The notes: a model not told the origin generated them from the letters alone. Counted from the stretch's first letter, positions 9,677 to 21,900 are shown. The stretch: 64,000 nucleotides of DNA from Alentia gelatinosa (GCA_950022655.1 OX465591.1:49900478-49964477); one strand, 5' to 3'. Program-made: numbers and translations.

Positions 9677-10822
9677 CTACCCATTTTTTTGGGCCATACG
9701 GCCGTGTTGGTCTCCCTGCCTCCTGTCATGGTCCAACCTGTCGCAAATGGACATGTTGTGCCCGTTGTAGAAATTCCCTGTACGCCCGTGGCAATAGGAG
9801 CATGCATGTACACATGTTGTTCCCCCTTCCTCATGGTCTCCTCGATAGCTGCAGCCTTTAGTAGCATTGAAGTCCCTGCACGCAACTTCACGACCGCGTT
9901 GACCAGCCCTTGAGTTCGTCTTGTTTGTCGCACCTCTAGAGGGAGCTAAAGCTGCATGCCTGCCAGACACAGTAGATGCCAGGGCACGTTCCATTAGGCA
10001 TAAACGAACTCGCTCATGTTGGATCACATGCCAGTCCGACCACGATATCTTTCCCTTTTCTATTTGATCAAATATATGTTGAGAAAATCTTCTGACCGAG
10101 GGCCATGGTCGTACCATGGCATCATCTACGACGCCCTGTAAAAGCTCAAGTATGTGGGGGTTGTTGTAGAGGTCCGAACAGCGTTTGTCTCTAACAAGAC
10201 ATATGAGAGCCCTTAAGTACTCCAACATAGTAATATCCTTGCATGCTTCCAACTTTTGCTTGAGACTGTCCACCCCCTCCCGGTCCAGGTACATGATATC
10301 TACCAGGCTCTGTAGGTTCTCGTCATGGAGTGCGGGCCGGGGTCTCCCAGTTGGAGCGGGTGTCATGGCGTCTCCTCGTCGGTGGGGACCGCCGGCGGTC
10401 CATGGTGGCTTTGAGCAGGAGGTCCATCTTTCGGTCGAGGCCGCGGACATCTTCCTCCAGGCGATCCACTCGTTTACTCGACCAAGAGCTGCACGTGCTT
10501 GCCTCATCTATCGTTTCATAACCCGACTGGTCGTATTTGAAACTCACTTCGTGTTCGGCTTCGCTCTGGGACTCAATGGCGTCGGACCCGTCCTCTGATT
10601 CTTCCTTTTCTCTCTCCCTTCTCTCATTCCTTTCGTTTCTTGTTTTCCCTCTTGTCTGGGGGTGAGAGTAAAAGAGGTGAGAGTAAAATGAAACGATGTG
10701 TGTGGTGAGAGAGTTGGTGAAAGAATGGGGCGCAGGCAGGACCTGTGCGCCAGATGAGGTGTGAGGTGAGGTTGGTGTGAGATCTGTCCACCAGACGTCA
10801 GCAGTGACCAGTCCCACCAAAA
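9677..10822 (-). pseudogene. DIRS-group Gag-like protein with Cys/His cluster
   Basis: Two overlapping minus frames (10820-10323 and 10507-9677) make an N-terminal low-complexity, Arg/Glu-rich region and a C-terminal region ending in a Cys/His cluster: CRDFNATKGCSYRGDHEEG, then CVHACSYCHGRTG and a later HNMSIC. This resembles the CCCH plus CCHC-like cluster at the Gag C-terminus of the Ngaro copy at 28664-28760. The frame change near 10400 shows decay. It is probably the nucleic-acid-binding structural protein of the element. Confidence 0.55.
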
Positions 10823-11063
10823 CGGTGGGACCACACCATCTGTAGCGGTCGTTTCTGATCCCTAAGCGGAAAAGAGCTTATCGATCGTCTTCTGTGTATA
10901 TGAATTGTATATATATATATTTTTTTTTTTTCTCTCACTTTTTTTCACTTTTTTTCACTCATACTGTGGTATTGTCTATCGTTTTTGTGTTTGCTTTGTT
11001 GTGTTTACATTGTATAGGAGCATCTTGCTCTATTTTTGATAAATTTAAGGTATTGCGCCCTAA

Positions 11064-13517
11064 TTGTCGAATCGGATATATACTCCTGTGTATATGAGCA
11101 CAGACCTACGAGCATTTAACGAGTCCAAAGGTTTAAAGATAATCCACTACAACGTGTGGAGTCTGTCAAAGCGCAAGGATGAACTTTTTGAACTTTTCAA
11201 ACACTGTGATATATGCACGTTTAGAGAAACTTGGTTAACCGATAAGATTACAAATGACTATATGAGATGGAGAGGTATGCAGATTTATCGCCTAGACAGA
11301 ACTTATACAAAAGGTGGAGGTGTTGCCTGTTATATCAAAATGCACTTGGCGAAATATGCTATTGTAGAGGATGCGCTATGTACCTCTGATCCCGACATAG
11401 AATGTTTGACAATTAGAATCGCAGTACCTGGTAACAAATCCCTCTTAATATCCACAATATATATTCCGCCCAGAGGCAGCACAGATAAAGCGCTAGATTT
11501 CTTGAAGAAATTCTCTAATACACCGAACATACGGGACTTAGAGATACGGTGGGCTGGTGATTTCAATATCAACTTTCATGTTGCTCAAAGTAAACATGTT
11601 GAATCAATGGATGAGATAGTTAGCAACATTGGTTGCAGGCGATTAGTAAACGAGACTACACGCCCCTTTAATAATGCAGGTACATGCATCGATAATATTT
11701 GTACAAACTCATCACATGTAGCAAGTAGTGGCACCCTAAGCTACATCTCAAGTGATCATCTCCCAGTGTTTGCGATAAACAAGAAGTTAAAGATAAAATC
11801 TGAACCCAAATCATTCACAGGCCGGGACTATAAACATTATGATAAAGAAGCATTACGTGACTGGCTAACTATGGTTGACTGGGACTCATACTGGATGTTG
11901 TCTGACACTGAAAAAATGTGGGATTTCCTAGAAGAAGAAATTGTGAGTTTCCTAAATTATCAATGCCCCATGAAAACATGGCAGATTAAACACACAAAAG
12001 CAGAATGGATGACAGATGAAATATTAGGGTACATAAAAGAAAGAGAATATTTTGTGAAACAGTACATGAAAACAAAAGACCCAACGGACTTATGTAGAGC
12101 AAAAACCCTTAGGAATCGTATAGGTAGAGTAATAAAAAATGCTAAGGCACTACTGATAAAGGATAAACTGCTCAAATCCAAACAGGAACCTAAGAAGTTC
12201 TGGCACCATATAAAAGAAATCTTCGCACCTAAAGGTGAAACGATAGCACCGACGCTAATTGATACAGAAACCTATAACGTTATACCCCCAACTGATTCAC
12301 CGACATACATGAACCTATACTTCGCAGGGATAGGTGACACGTTGGCCAAAATTCTGAATCAAAATCCTCTGAATAGCGTCCCCGGAATAATTGACAACGA
12401 TTACCTTGAATCTGAACCCCCGTTAATAATCACAGAAAGTTTAGTCGAAACTTTATGTAACAAAATCAATGTGAACAAGCCATCAGGACTAACAGATGTT
12501 AGGACTATAGTACTAAAGGATGCGCTGCTGATGCTAATCCCACAACTGACTGTCCTATATCAAAATTCTTTCAATACTGGCCATGTCCCTAAGAAATGGC
12601 GTAAGGCGACCGTCACCCCGATACCTAAGAGTGGCAAGGCCACGGATGTCAACAACTGGAGACCTATCTCCATACTGTCGACCCAATCGAAAATTGCTGA
12701 AAAAATTATGCATCAGCACTTGTCATCCATCCTTAATGCATCAAACCTGCTGAGTCCGAATCAGTATGGATATAGGTGTAATAAAAGTACATTAGATGCT
12801 GTCTGGGACTATGTAGATGATTTGTATGTCGCCAGGGATGGGGCGAAACTGACCTGTTCGGTTTATGTCGATTTCCGCAAGGCCTTCGACAGTGTGCACC
12901 ATGGGTTATTGTTTGACAAACTGAGAAAGATAGGTCTAGCCAAGTGCAACTTGAACTGGATACGTAACTATCTCTGTCAACGTGAACAAAGAACTAGATT
13001 CAATGATACACTGTCTGACTGGGCAGAAGTGACATATGGCGTGCCCCAGGGCTCTGTCCTGGGGCCGCTGTTGTGGATCTATTTTATTGACGAGATTGTT
13101 CATTTGTTGAGAAACGCTGGGTTATCGGTCAAACTCTATGCTGACGATCTTGTTTTTTATCAGTCATCTTCGGACCCGCAATCGATAGTAACATCTCTTC
13201 AGGCTGGCCTAGCCATCCTTTGGGAATGGACCAGAACCAACTACCTGACCGTAAACTGTAAAAAAACAAAAATGTGTTGGTATGGGTCAAAGCGTAAAAT
13301 GATGGAACTTGTTGGAGTTCCTGTCTTATTTTTTGGTCTCGAGAGACTTGCGCTTGTGGATAGTTACCTTTACTTAGGAGTTCACATAGACAAACACTTG
13401 ACGTTCGATCGGAACATCAATATGCTAAAAAAGAAACTTGGTAGGAAAATTTACCAGCTTGGTAAAGTGAGACACCTGATGTCAATCGATACGGCTTGTC
13501 ATTATGCCTGTCAGTGA
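11064..13517 (+). pseudogene. LINE ORF2: endonuclease + reverse transcriptase
   Basis: An 817-codon frame. The N-terminal apurinic-like endonuclease shows HYNVWSL, RETWLTD, YIPPRG, AGDFNIN and ISSDHLPV, covering the catalytic Asn, Glu, Asp/Asn and SDH residues. After a linker comes RT with PIPKSG, NWRPISILS, VDFRKAFDSVHH, GVPQGSVLGPLLW, the catalytic YADDLVF and YLGVHID. It belongs to the APE-type LINEs (Jockey/CR1-like supergroup by layout). The frame is lost near 13500 and the C-terminal part continues in another frame, so the copy is probably dead. The start at 11064 (ATG) precedes the first conserved block by about 25 codons; a second ATG lies at 11094. Confidence 0.85.
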
Positions 13518-13944
13518 CTATGCAAACCCTATCCATCTTTGCTCAACAAAAAAGCAATTAGAAAAAATTCAGCGTATGCAAAACAGGGGATTGCGCATTT
13601 GTCTAGGAGCAGGCCCACTGGTGCACACTGTCGAAGAGCTACACAACATCACGGGAATACCGTATTTAAGAACCAGAAGGAATGAGCTACTAGCATCTTA
13701 TATGCGACGGGTAGCATCCAGAGAAGGGATAGAAGCTAACACAAATCATGATATACCAGCAGGCCCTCGCACAAGGTAAAAAAATAAATCTAATTTTTTG
13801 TTGCCTAAGCCCAAAACTGAACAACTAAAGAAATCACCCCGCTATCAAGGTATGATGTTGTGGAATCATCTACCTGAAAACACCAAAGCTGCAGGCACAA
13901 AATCTACTTTTAAACGGTTACTTAAGGGTGCGGAAAAACTGTAA
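13504..13944 (+). pseudogene. LINE ORF2 C-terminal part after frameshift
   Basis: Continues the LINE thumb and C-terminal domain: DYANPIHLCSTKKQLEKIQ, then NRGLRICLGAG and a stop at 13777-13779. A further readable piece, PRYQGMMLWNHLPENTK to LLKGAEKL, ends in TAA at 13942-13944. These blocks (Q-N-x-x-LR, then WN-x-LP) are the usual C-terminal signature of such LINEs. Two disruptions are visible. Confidence 0.75.
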
Positions 13945-14397
13945 TAACAAATCTATATTAACAAGTTGAGCCTAGCTTCTTGAAGTCATACTTACTGCCG
14001 GCGTCCTCGTCCTTTGTAAACTTCTCATATGTGGTCATATTTACCTAGTCTGACTAATATGATCTAGGATATTGATTATTCTATCCACTGTAAGTGTAGG
14101 TTCATTATCGATTATTCATTGCCTGTGTTATGTCTATACTTTGTCGCCATTTTGCATACTTAACATTGTTAAATGTATATATATGTTCATACGAATCCTA
14201 TTGTCACTATGACCTAAGACTGATTATCCAATACATTGACTGAAATGAAGCTACCTGCGAGTAGTAAGGTTATCAATTGTCTTAACTATTATCACTTTTT
14301 GTCATCTTTACATAATACATATTTAAGGAAGGTGGTAGACCGCGACATAATGTATGCGAACCTTATCCTGAATAAAAAAAAAATAAATAAAAAAAAA

Positions 14398-15182
14398 GTT
14401 GTAGCAGGCGGAAGTGACAGCTCACCTGTACAGGTATGAAAATGAGTCACCTAGCAGTGGAGCCCTCTGGTGGGTAGTTCATGCACCAATACACCTCCTT
14501 ACCCTCAGGCGTAAGGAACCCATAATTATTCATATTGTAGTTTATATCCACCTTTTTTTTCCCGAAAGCACTTTTTTGCAATAAACACCATTTTTCAGTT
14601 GGAAACTTTATCACAAGCCTCTGTCTTTTCTTTTCTATGGATATTTTGCATCAGGTGGATGTATCTGTTTGCTCTGGGTATGGTGATACTAACATCATAT
14701 GTGTTTTCTATGGACACTTTGTATTAGGTGGATATACATATGCCCAACTTATGGTGATACACAATCGCTGTCTTTTTTTTTGTTATGAACACTTTTTGCT
14801 AGGTGGGTAATGAATGTCGATTAATGTCCATAGAATATCAACAAAAGTGCAGACCTTTTATTGGATTTTTTTTATTTCAGAAAGTTTGAATACATACATT
14901 TGTCACTGTCTACCACTTACCCAATAGACACAGCTCTTATTAAATTCACCGATTAGCTACACTACATGAAGTTAGTATCACTATCTATGGTATATATGGA
15001 TAACAGTAACATCGAAAACCTACTACCTCCAAGTGTTTCATACAAAAGATACATAACAACTGAATATATGACATGTGGGGAAAAAGACATAGAATAAACT
15101 ATCAGAGTGGTAATAAAGAAACTGGTAATACACTGTTTAAATAGACCTTATTTCCATAGGCCGGTCTTGCTCCTTATCTAGC
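14398..15182. other. no gene; diverged ~78-bp tandem repeats at 14630-14815
   Basis: Three diverged units share the core tttctatggacactttg...aggtggat and tatggtgatac, beginning near 14632, 14707 and 14787. A CTCF-like word (minus strand cccaccagagggctcc) lies at 14458-14473. Nothing else is recognisable. Confidence 0.4.
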
Positions 15183-15760
15183 ACTGCACAAAACTTACCA
15201 CTTTATTCATTCATGCGCAATCGCGGAAGTGCACAGAGCGGCCGTAAATCGACTTATTTTCTTTTGTATACGCCTGTAATCCGCACCTGCGTATGAGGCG
15301 TCTAAGAGACAGTTTCCTTATGTAGACGCGCGCGACTTGGCTGTATTTCACACCTTGCGTATCAAAGATAAAGCGTGCTCTGTACGATATATATACGCCA
15401 GGCATAGACATGATACCCAAAAAAAAAAATTGCGACCGGCGCCCTCTCACGACCTGCCAAAACCACTCCCCACCCCAATTGGTAATATAAGATTTCAATT
15501 TTCATATGATACAGACTTGGATGGTTAATGGCAAATGAAATATGCTACCAGTAGTGTCCCCAAGTGGCAGTACCAGTAGTGTCCCCAAGTAGCAGAGAAT
15601 GGAACTTTTTGAGAGTGGTGTATATACTACACAATCAGGCGTATACATGAAACAGGCGTATACATGTATCAGGCGCTTACAGATGTGCCGTATACACAAG
15701 GGGAATGGGACGACCTTGTGGACGCAAAAGCATACCTATATACGCCGGTTACATTCATAT
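15183..15760. repeat. dispersed repeat rich in caggcgtatac, unclassified
   Basis: The piece at 15183-15206 (actgcacaaaacttaccactttat with one difference) recurs at 57264-57287. The piece at 15590-15760 recurs, inverted, at about 57285-57445, including the gtatgcttttgcgt segment. Inside are two 27-bp direct copies of gtaccagtagtgtccccaag (15547-15600). I do not recognise the family and see no coding capacity or clear terminal repeats. Confidence 0.5.
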
Positions 15761-15860
15761 ATAAAGCGGTAGGTTTCATGCAGTGTAGTTGGTTCGGCAA
15801 CAAGCAACATATTCTTTATTATTGGGTTACTACATGTACGAGTTTAATACATTTCTAGTA

Positions 15861-16739
15861 CTAGTATATATTATTTCCATAGAAATAACAGCGATTGCAT
15901 TATATTCTATGGTATTCCAGCTGCAATTTAGTAATTTCATACATGCATAGTGCCCTAATAATACTCTAGATATAGCTTCGATTACACAGGATCACCGCTA
16001 TTCAATAAGCAATAATACATTGCCATCCATAGCTGTCATATGCTTATCTTTTATCAAGTTAAAACCAAGCTAATTATCAAATATGAAGTAGACAGGCCAG
16101 ACTCATAGGTACAATACCCTAGTTTGTCCAGGCAGTCTAATCCATCAAAAAACTTATTTATTGGCAAGAAAGGTTCTTCTTGTATAGACATTGCAGGCGT
16201 AGAAATGACAGGCTAGGCATCTGCACTCTCATTGGCAAGCCAATAGGGGATGACTACATCATAACATCATTTTAGTACCCGTTCCGGTCTGTCACACATG
16301 CCAGTAGGCCGCTCATGACATCAAACAATTCAAGGTGTCATTGGAAAAGTGCCCTGCCCCCATGTGGACAGACTAGGATCTAGAGCTGAGCAATGATAGG
16401 AGTAATGTATGTCATTGAAATCATGGCAGCTGTACTGCTAACATTAGGGAAGAATAGATCTAATTTTGCTGGTTAACTACTTTTCAGAGATACCAATATT
16501 ATTTAGGCACAGCCTGTGAAACACTGGAAGTACCCAGGAATTTTGGAGCTAAGTGATCCAAGATAGTCAGACTAAGACAATTAGATGATAAGTGCCTCAT
16601 AAAGTCGACTGGCGACTGGACAGAAGATAACTCCTGCCATGTTTCCAGAGTGGTCCTGCCCTGAAGCAAACACTGCGTGTTTATAAATGACATTATCAGT
16701 ATCGTGGAAAATGCCTCATCGCATATCCGAATGGCATTC
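15861..16739. other. no recognisable feature
   Basis: AT-rich DNA with no long frame, no clear repeat and no transposon motif that I can see. Confidence 0.4.
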
Positions 16740-16866
16740 TGCATGGTGGAACCTTGAATGATGGAACTCTGTATGGTGGAACCCTGTATGGTGGAACACT
16801 GCATGGTGAAACTCTGTATGGTGGAACACTGTATGGTGGAACCCTGTATGGTGAAACTCCGTATGA
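16740..16866. repeat. 15-bp tandem repeat, about 8 copies
   Basis: Imperfect copies of gtatggtggaaccct follow one another (variants ggaactctg, ggtgaaactctg). Open frames reading QGSTIQ or HHTEF in this stretch are produced by the repeat. Confidence 0.75.
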
Positions 16867-17151
16867 CAGAAATCTGTACCGATATCTACAAAAGAAAATG
16901 AGGATGAAACCAACCTGTTTGAGAAAATGAGGTTGTGAGTGTAATAGGACATAGCTGTTACCAAAATTAAATGTTTTGGGAATCTAATTAAATAAATTAC
17001 ATTTACCAGAATCATAGAATGGTTTTGAGAGATTTCCTGATATGTTTTCAAGGCCTAATAATCACTCATTGTCTAATTTGGTGATTAATTTCATCAATAA
17101 ATCATGTCTTACAGGGTGAGATAAAATCAGAAATCCACTCAATGAAATTAA

Positions 17152-17248
17152 CTTGGTCCGTACTCCACCTCGTTTGACTGCAGAGTGATTCACTCAGCTT
17201 CTCTTCGTGAATTACTCTGCAGTCAAACTCGGATAAGTATGGACCAAG
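17152..17248. repeat. foldback (inverted repeat), 42-bp arms
   Basis: The left arm begins cttggtccgtact and the right arm ends agtatggaccaag. The centre of each arm contains gtttgactgcagagt or its complement. About five mismatches occur over 42 bp, with a 13-base loop. This is typical of a small MITE or foldback element. Confidence 0.75.
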
Positions 17249-17912
17249 CTATTTTCATCTTGTGGGTTTCCTTCTAAGTATGCCATGCAGCTTTGTAACC
17301 ATATACAGATTGCGTGCTTTGAACCTAAGTAAAGTATGCTTTCTGAGAGGCCTTATCTGGTAAGAAAATTCAAAAATAGTAGATGCCACTACTTCAGAAC
17401 ACATTTTACAAACTTCTCGCAATGAACAAGGATCAAGTTGACTTCTATAATCCACCAAATACGAGACAAGCTAATTAATGTATAAATATTTTATTTGAGA
17501 TTCATTTTAACATCAAAGCTGGAAGGGGAGTTTAATTACTAATCTTGTGACATTTCTTCCAAAATGATTGGACTTGATCAGACAGTTGAATAAGGATGCA
17601 TAATGCATAGGTATCAAGGTATCTAATGTAGGCTGTTCATGTGATACAGTTTAGATATATGCCAAAATGATTAATAACAACAAGTTCTTTTCACGGGATA
17701 TGCAGCCTCTTCGTCACCTGTTATGTCATTATGATTTTGGCATATTGTATTGCAACCTGAAAAACCTAAGATATAAGTCTGCCACTGCACTATTGACTAA
17801 TAAGGATAGATATAAAAGTATAACACATCCTTCTAGAAAAGCAGTCTTTCTGGTGATAATTTTTCTATATCGTATTTCTCCTTACCGCTTTCGCGACACC
17901 ACTTATTAAATG
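17249..17912. other. no recognisable feature
   Basis: Short frames on both strands (for example 17255-17458 minus) have no recognisable motif and no splice support. Nothing else is visible. Confidence 0.35.
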
Positions 17913-18104
17913 CTAGCGCATCTCGTTCCGTTTTTTTTTCGTTTCTTCACTTTTTTTACTGTTAATGTACAATCGCAACTCTTTCAGACTTCTTACTGTA
18001 ATGCCTGGTAATTCCTCAACGTTTTCCTCATTGTTATCGTCGTTTTGTGGATATATTTCAACCCTTTCTATCGGTATTTCAGTTACAACCTCCGTTTCCG
18101 ACAT
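17913..18104 (-). CDS. hypothetical 63-residue acidic/basic protein
   Basis: Starts at an ATG (MSETEVVTEIPIERV) and stops after KKKRNEMR. The N-terminal two thirds are acidic (NDDNNEENVEELPG) and the end strongly basic. I recognise no family. It lies about 500 bp downstream, on the same strand, of the Pro-rich ORF at 18605-19798 and could be part of the same transcription unit or element, but nothing proves it. Low-complexity composition makes a chance ORF possible. Confidence 0.3.
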   Translation of the reverse strand: MSETEVVTEIPIERVEIYPQNDDNNEENVEELPGITVRSLKELRLYINSKKSEETKKKRNEMR

Positions 18105-18604
18105 TGTTGTCGTGTAGAATGAAACGCTATTACGTTTTTTTTATGTTCGATATGTATGCTATAATTTAATAGCGTATCTTAAAATACAAACATGAAAAGT
18201 ATTGTTTTCTTTACTTTTAAATTTATATATTCCTACTAATGTTAAATATAAATATAAATTTATTTAAATGTATTTTCTTTTATCGTATTAAGAAATAAAA
18301 AGTTATTTATGTCTATATTTTCAGTTCATACGTTACTAAGCGTATCTCCAACGCACTGCAGAGCCTGAAGGTGGGTATGGCATTTATTAACCAATAGGAT
18401 TACAGTATTTTAACGTGGTTGTTTCACGTAGCAACGTGTACATATTACAAGCCCATACACTTGACAACGTCTCTACCAGGTGGTCCGTACACTACTATAT
18501 TCAAATTACGTTATACGTCGAAACGGTGCGTATTTACAGTATATACGGCATGGGTATATAGTAAATAGCAAAAAGTGACTACAAACTACATTAACATAGA
18601 ATAC
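18105..18604. other. no recognisable feature
   Basis: AT-rich spacer between the two minus-strand ORFs. No repeats or motifs recognised. Confidence 0.35.
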
Positions 18605-19798
18605 TTATGCCAACTCCTCAATTTGGGTTGTCCTACCGGCAGAAGGTGGTGTTGAGTTGACGGCTGTGGTCCGAGGGGGAGGGGACTTGGGAGGAGGAGG
18701 GGCAGGGGCAGGGGCTTTCCTGTAAAAGGTGAAGGGTTTGGTGGTGCAGGATGAGGCGGAGGGGAGGGGTGTGTTGGTGGAAGGGGTGGTGGGTTCTGGG
18801 ATGGTGGTAGCAGGGGCAGGGGGGGTGCAGGGGGTTGAAGGGGCGGGGGGAAGAACTTTTTTTGTTTTTTTGTGTTTTTTTTGGGGTTTTTTTCTTTTGG
18901 GTGTGGGTGTGGGAGAGGTGGAAGGGAGACGGGAGGAATGTCTTCTTTTGGATGTGGGTGTGGGTCTGGAAGAGGTGGAAGGGAGTGGGGAGGAACGTCT
19001 TCTGGATGTGGGTGTGGGTGTGGGAGAGGTGGAAGGGAGTGGGGAGGAACGTCTTCTGGATGTGGGTGTGGGTGTGGGAGAGGTGGAAGGGAGTGAGGAG
19101 GTATGTCTTCTTTGGGTTGTGGGTGGGGGTGTGGGAGAGGTGGAAGGGAGTGAGGAGGTATGTCTTCTTTGGGTTGTGGGTGGGGGTATGATCATGGCAG
19201 AGCAGGTGGGGGTAGGGGGGGATGGGGATCGAACTTTGGGGGGGCGTCTTCTTCTGGGTGTTGGTGTGGTGGAGGTGAAGGGGGTGGGTTGGGGAGGAGC
19301 CTGTGGGAGAGTGGAGGCAGGGTTGGCGGAGGAGGAAGAGGAGATTTGAGGAGCCTGCTGTAACCGTCTCCGAATCCCACTCGTAAGAGTTTTGAAGAGG
19401 CCAACATTCCTTACACTCTCTTCCGAGTGGGACTCGGGGGGATTAACAGCAGGCTGCTCCACGGGGTCGACTGGGTCCTCCGTGGATGTGGCTGTCGCAG
19501 CAGCTGCAGCGGCAGCAGCCTGCTCCCGCCTGCGGGAGCGGTACCTCTCTTTACACTCGTTGGCCTTAACCCGCTGCAGCTCCTGCGCAGCCACATCTTG
19601 GGAGGCTTTCAGTCGAGCCCGGCATTCCCTCTTCCTCGTCCGCTCTTTCTGAAGCCAAGCCGGGTCTAAACGCTTACGCTGCCTCCACTGTCGCACAGAC
19701 TCCTTGTTGGGTTTGAGGGGCCTCATCCTGCTGGGGTCAGGTGGGGGGGGGGGGGTCTTGAGTAGAGGTTTGGAGGGCGGGGATGTATAGTGCTGAAT
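18605..19798 (-). CDS. Pro/Ser/Thr-rich repeat protein with basic N-terminus, probably one exon
   Basis: The ATG is at 19726, but the same frame is open upstream to 19798. There a strong splice acceptor (long T tract, then tttcag, minus strand) precedes attcagcac, so this may be an internal or terminal exon. The N-terminal 75 residues are very basic with bZIP-like character (WRQRKRLDPAWLQKERTRKR, later ERYRSRRREQ) followed by an alanine run. The middle carries five diverged repeats with the core RRHTSSLPSTSPTP or RRSSPLPSTSPTP. Then come KRKKPQKKHKKTKK, likely a nuclear localisation stretch, and a proline-rich tail. The product looks intrinsically disordered with nucleic-acid-binding character. 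I do not recognise a family. It could be a host gene or an accessory gene of a large transposon. Confidence 0.45.
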   Translation of the reverse strand: MQHYTSPPSKPLLKTPPPPPDPSRMRPLKPNKESVRQWRQRKRLDPAWLQKERTRKRECRARLKASQDVAAQELQRVKANECKERYRSRRREQAAAAAAAATATSTEDPVDPVEQPAVNPPESHSEESVRNVGLFKTLTSGIRRRLQQAPQISSSSSANPASTLPQAPPQPTPFTSTTPTPRRRRPPKVRSPSPPTPTCSAMIIPPPTTQRRHTSSLPSTSPTPPPTTQRRHTSSLPSTSPTPTPTSRRRSSPLPSTSPTPTPTSRRRSSPLPSTSSRPTPTSKRRHSSRLPSTSPTPTPKRKKPQKKHKKTKKVLPPAPSTPCTPPAPATTIPEPTTPSTNTPLPSASSCTTKPFTFYRKAPAPAPPPPKSPPPRTTAVNSTPPSAGRTTQIEELA

Positions 19799-19809
19799 CT
19801 GAAAAAAAA

Positions 19810-21900
19810 AGAAATGGAAAAACTAAGTCTGAGCATGAAAAAATGAGAAATAATGTGAAATAGAACAAGCCTAAAAAAAGTGAAAAAAAAAAATAAAAAA
19901 ATTTAAAAACTGTGCTATATTATTGTGTAGTATAATAATGCGCACCTCCACACATATTTTGGTCTTCGTAATGCCATAGTAACAGTGCTATATTGAACAT
20001 ATTGTACAAAAGGGAACGTCCGAAACTTTACAAAACAACCCAAAACGTGAGAAAATTCAATAAATTCACAAACATAAGTACAAGACAAATATTCTACATT
20101 GTTTTACCTATAAAATGATACTAAGCATGAGAGAATAGGTTAAAATGCAAGGTTGTAGCAGGCGATATGAATTTGGCTGGAACGTCGGAAATGTTTCGCC
20201 GGAACGGGCATAAGTCTAACACATATCAGAGTTAAATACACTCTAAACCTTTTAATACTTATAATCTAACTATTTCCCGCATAGAACATGTTAAGAAGTA
20301 CATGTGGGTTGCAAATTTGAGAAATGCAGAGACAAATATTTGTGAAAGGCTCAGTTGAAAAGTCAAATTTGAAAAAAAGGAACGGGCGAAACCTTGTCAA
20401 ACCTGTGTGGCCAGAACCCTATCTCCACGAACGACCAAATAGCTATCTAAATGTGAAAAGCAACATGTTTTTTACACTATTAAACCTCTGCATGTTTCAC
20501 ACCGTGCACAGGGAAGGAAGAAAAGCACATTTGATAAAACCATTGACATTGTTTCACCCGTTCCATTTCTTGGGTAAGGTTCAAAGCTATCGACCCAAAG
20601 ACAAAGAAACACTCCCATTTGTCGCCCAACCACCACGTGCGAGGAACGGGCACAAGTTGAAAAATGCCGAAATACCAAAAAAAGCAAGGAAACATTCACT
20701 AAATACATACTTCACCACTTTCTAGGGTACATACACCAAGTTTCGGACGAATTTCAGAACATAAAACACACAGATTAAGCAAAAAATAGTCAATATTTTG
20801 GAGAGAAAAAAATGTCTGCCTTACCTCATGTGGCGCTGGATGATGCAAGAGGCTGGTGTAACAGTTTTACGCGCCAATTCAAAAGTTATGGCGGAAGGAA
20901 TGATTTCCCCCAAAAAAGTTTCGGCCATTCCGTATTTTCTGAAAATTTACAAATTCCTTCCTCACAAGTCCCCAAGAGATTGAATCTTTATGATTTTTAG
21001 GCAACATATGCACAATAACATATACTTCAAGTATAGAAAACCACAGAAGTGAATATTAGCGCATTCCAGAAATATTGACAAAAACATCCGGTGTCACGGG
21101 CGAAAGGTGGTTCAGTATAAAATCAGGTAAGTGGTTTTCAATCTGTGCTCACTCACTTAATACTGGATGGATAAGGCTATAACTTTACTTATGATTACAC
21201 AACATTTTAGGGAGTATATAGGAAGTGTTAGTTGTGTAATAGGCATGAAATTAGATACCATTTTATAAGTACGAAAATGGCGTTTCGGACGTTCCGCGCG
21301 AAAAAGTGACAAACCCATTTTTTGTCAGACCTGTGAAAAATCCAAGAAAAAATACCCAGATACCCACCAATATTTTGTATGGCATAGAAAACAAATACAG
21401 CTCACAGGAAAAGTTGCTTTCCGTATGCTGAAAATGTAATATTTAATATTATGACACTTATGGTATTGTTGTTTTTTGGTCTTTTTGACCATTTTTACCC
21501 ATTTTCAGACTTTCATGATTTATTGCATAATGAAGGAGTTGTCATACAAAGTCAAACTTTATATCAATTTAAAGCTGGGAATGTCCTACATAACATCCAG
21601 AAAACCGTTTTTAAATATATTAATTATGAAAGCTTTCACGGATGATTATGTACAAAATGACCTAAATTCATGGGATTGTACATTCTGAGAAAATCTGACC
21701 CATATAGACTTAGGATTAAGTATCACATGCATAAATACATATGATGTATTTCTTTCTTTCATGAAATGTGCCTCCACATACAAACCGATGCATACGTGAG
21801 CAACCTTGACAAACAAACCCTGATGCTCACACCATCGTACCCCATAAATACACCTTGCACGCCCTTGGACACACGGTAGGGCGACTTATATATTATTAAG
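19810..21900. other. no gene; AT-rich DNA with dispersed repeat pieces
   Basis: Repeated gaacgggc and cggacgtt words occur through this stretch. A 100-bp piece (20108-20215) recurs at 57158-57262. Open frames here (20324-20725 and others) lack any motif and appear incidental. Confidence 0.4.
20108..20215. repeat. dispersed repeat also at 57158-57262
   Basis: Both copies share aatgatactaagcatgagag (one difference), then after a diverged middle the block gaacgtcggaaatgtttcgc (diverged) and gaacgggcataag or gaatgggcgtaag. In the second copy the next bases are actgcacgaaacttacc, which also occur at 15183, so all three sites probably belong to one family. Confidence 0.55.

Larger units (their letters stand above)
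7303..10822 (-). mobile_element. DIRS-group tyrosine-recombinase retrotransposon, decayed, GC-rich
   Basis: In minus orientation the order is Gag-like protein, Pol N-terminal region, RT and tyrosine recombinase. RNase H has been lost and multiple frameshifts have accumulated. Base composition is clearly more GC-rich than the flanking LINE and Ngaro copies, suggesting a different lineage. I could not find convincing terminal repeats, so the outer limits are those of recognisable coding sequence. Confidence 0.75.
11064..14397 (+). mobile_element. APE-type LINE, near full-length, one frameshift
   Basis: Endonuclease-RT coding sequence (11064-13944) is followed by a 3' UTR and a run of A with interspersed T at 14374-14397. 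No ORF1 is seen upstream, where the DIRS element and a (TA)/poly-T tract (10911-10930) lie. The copy therefore carries only the ORF2 part plus 3' end. Confidence 0.85.

Noticed and set aside
18729..19349. Plus-strand Gly/Val-rich frames opposite the Pro-rich ORF
   Set aside because: Mirror frames of the minus-strand Pro/Ser/Thr repeats; the minus strand has the better composition and the splice acceptor.
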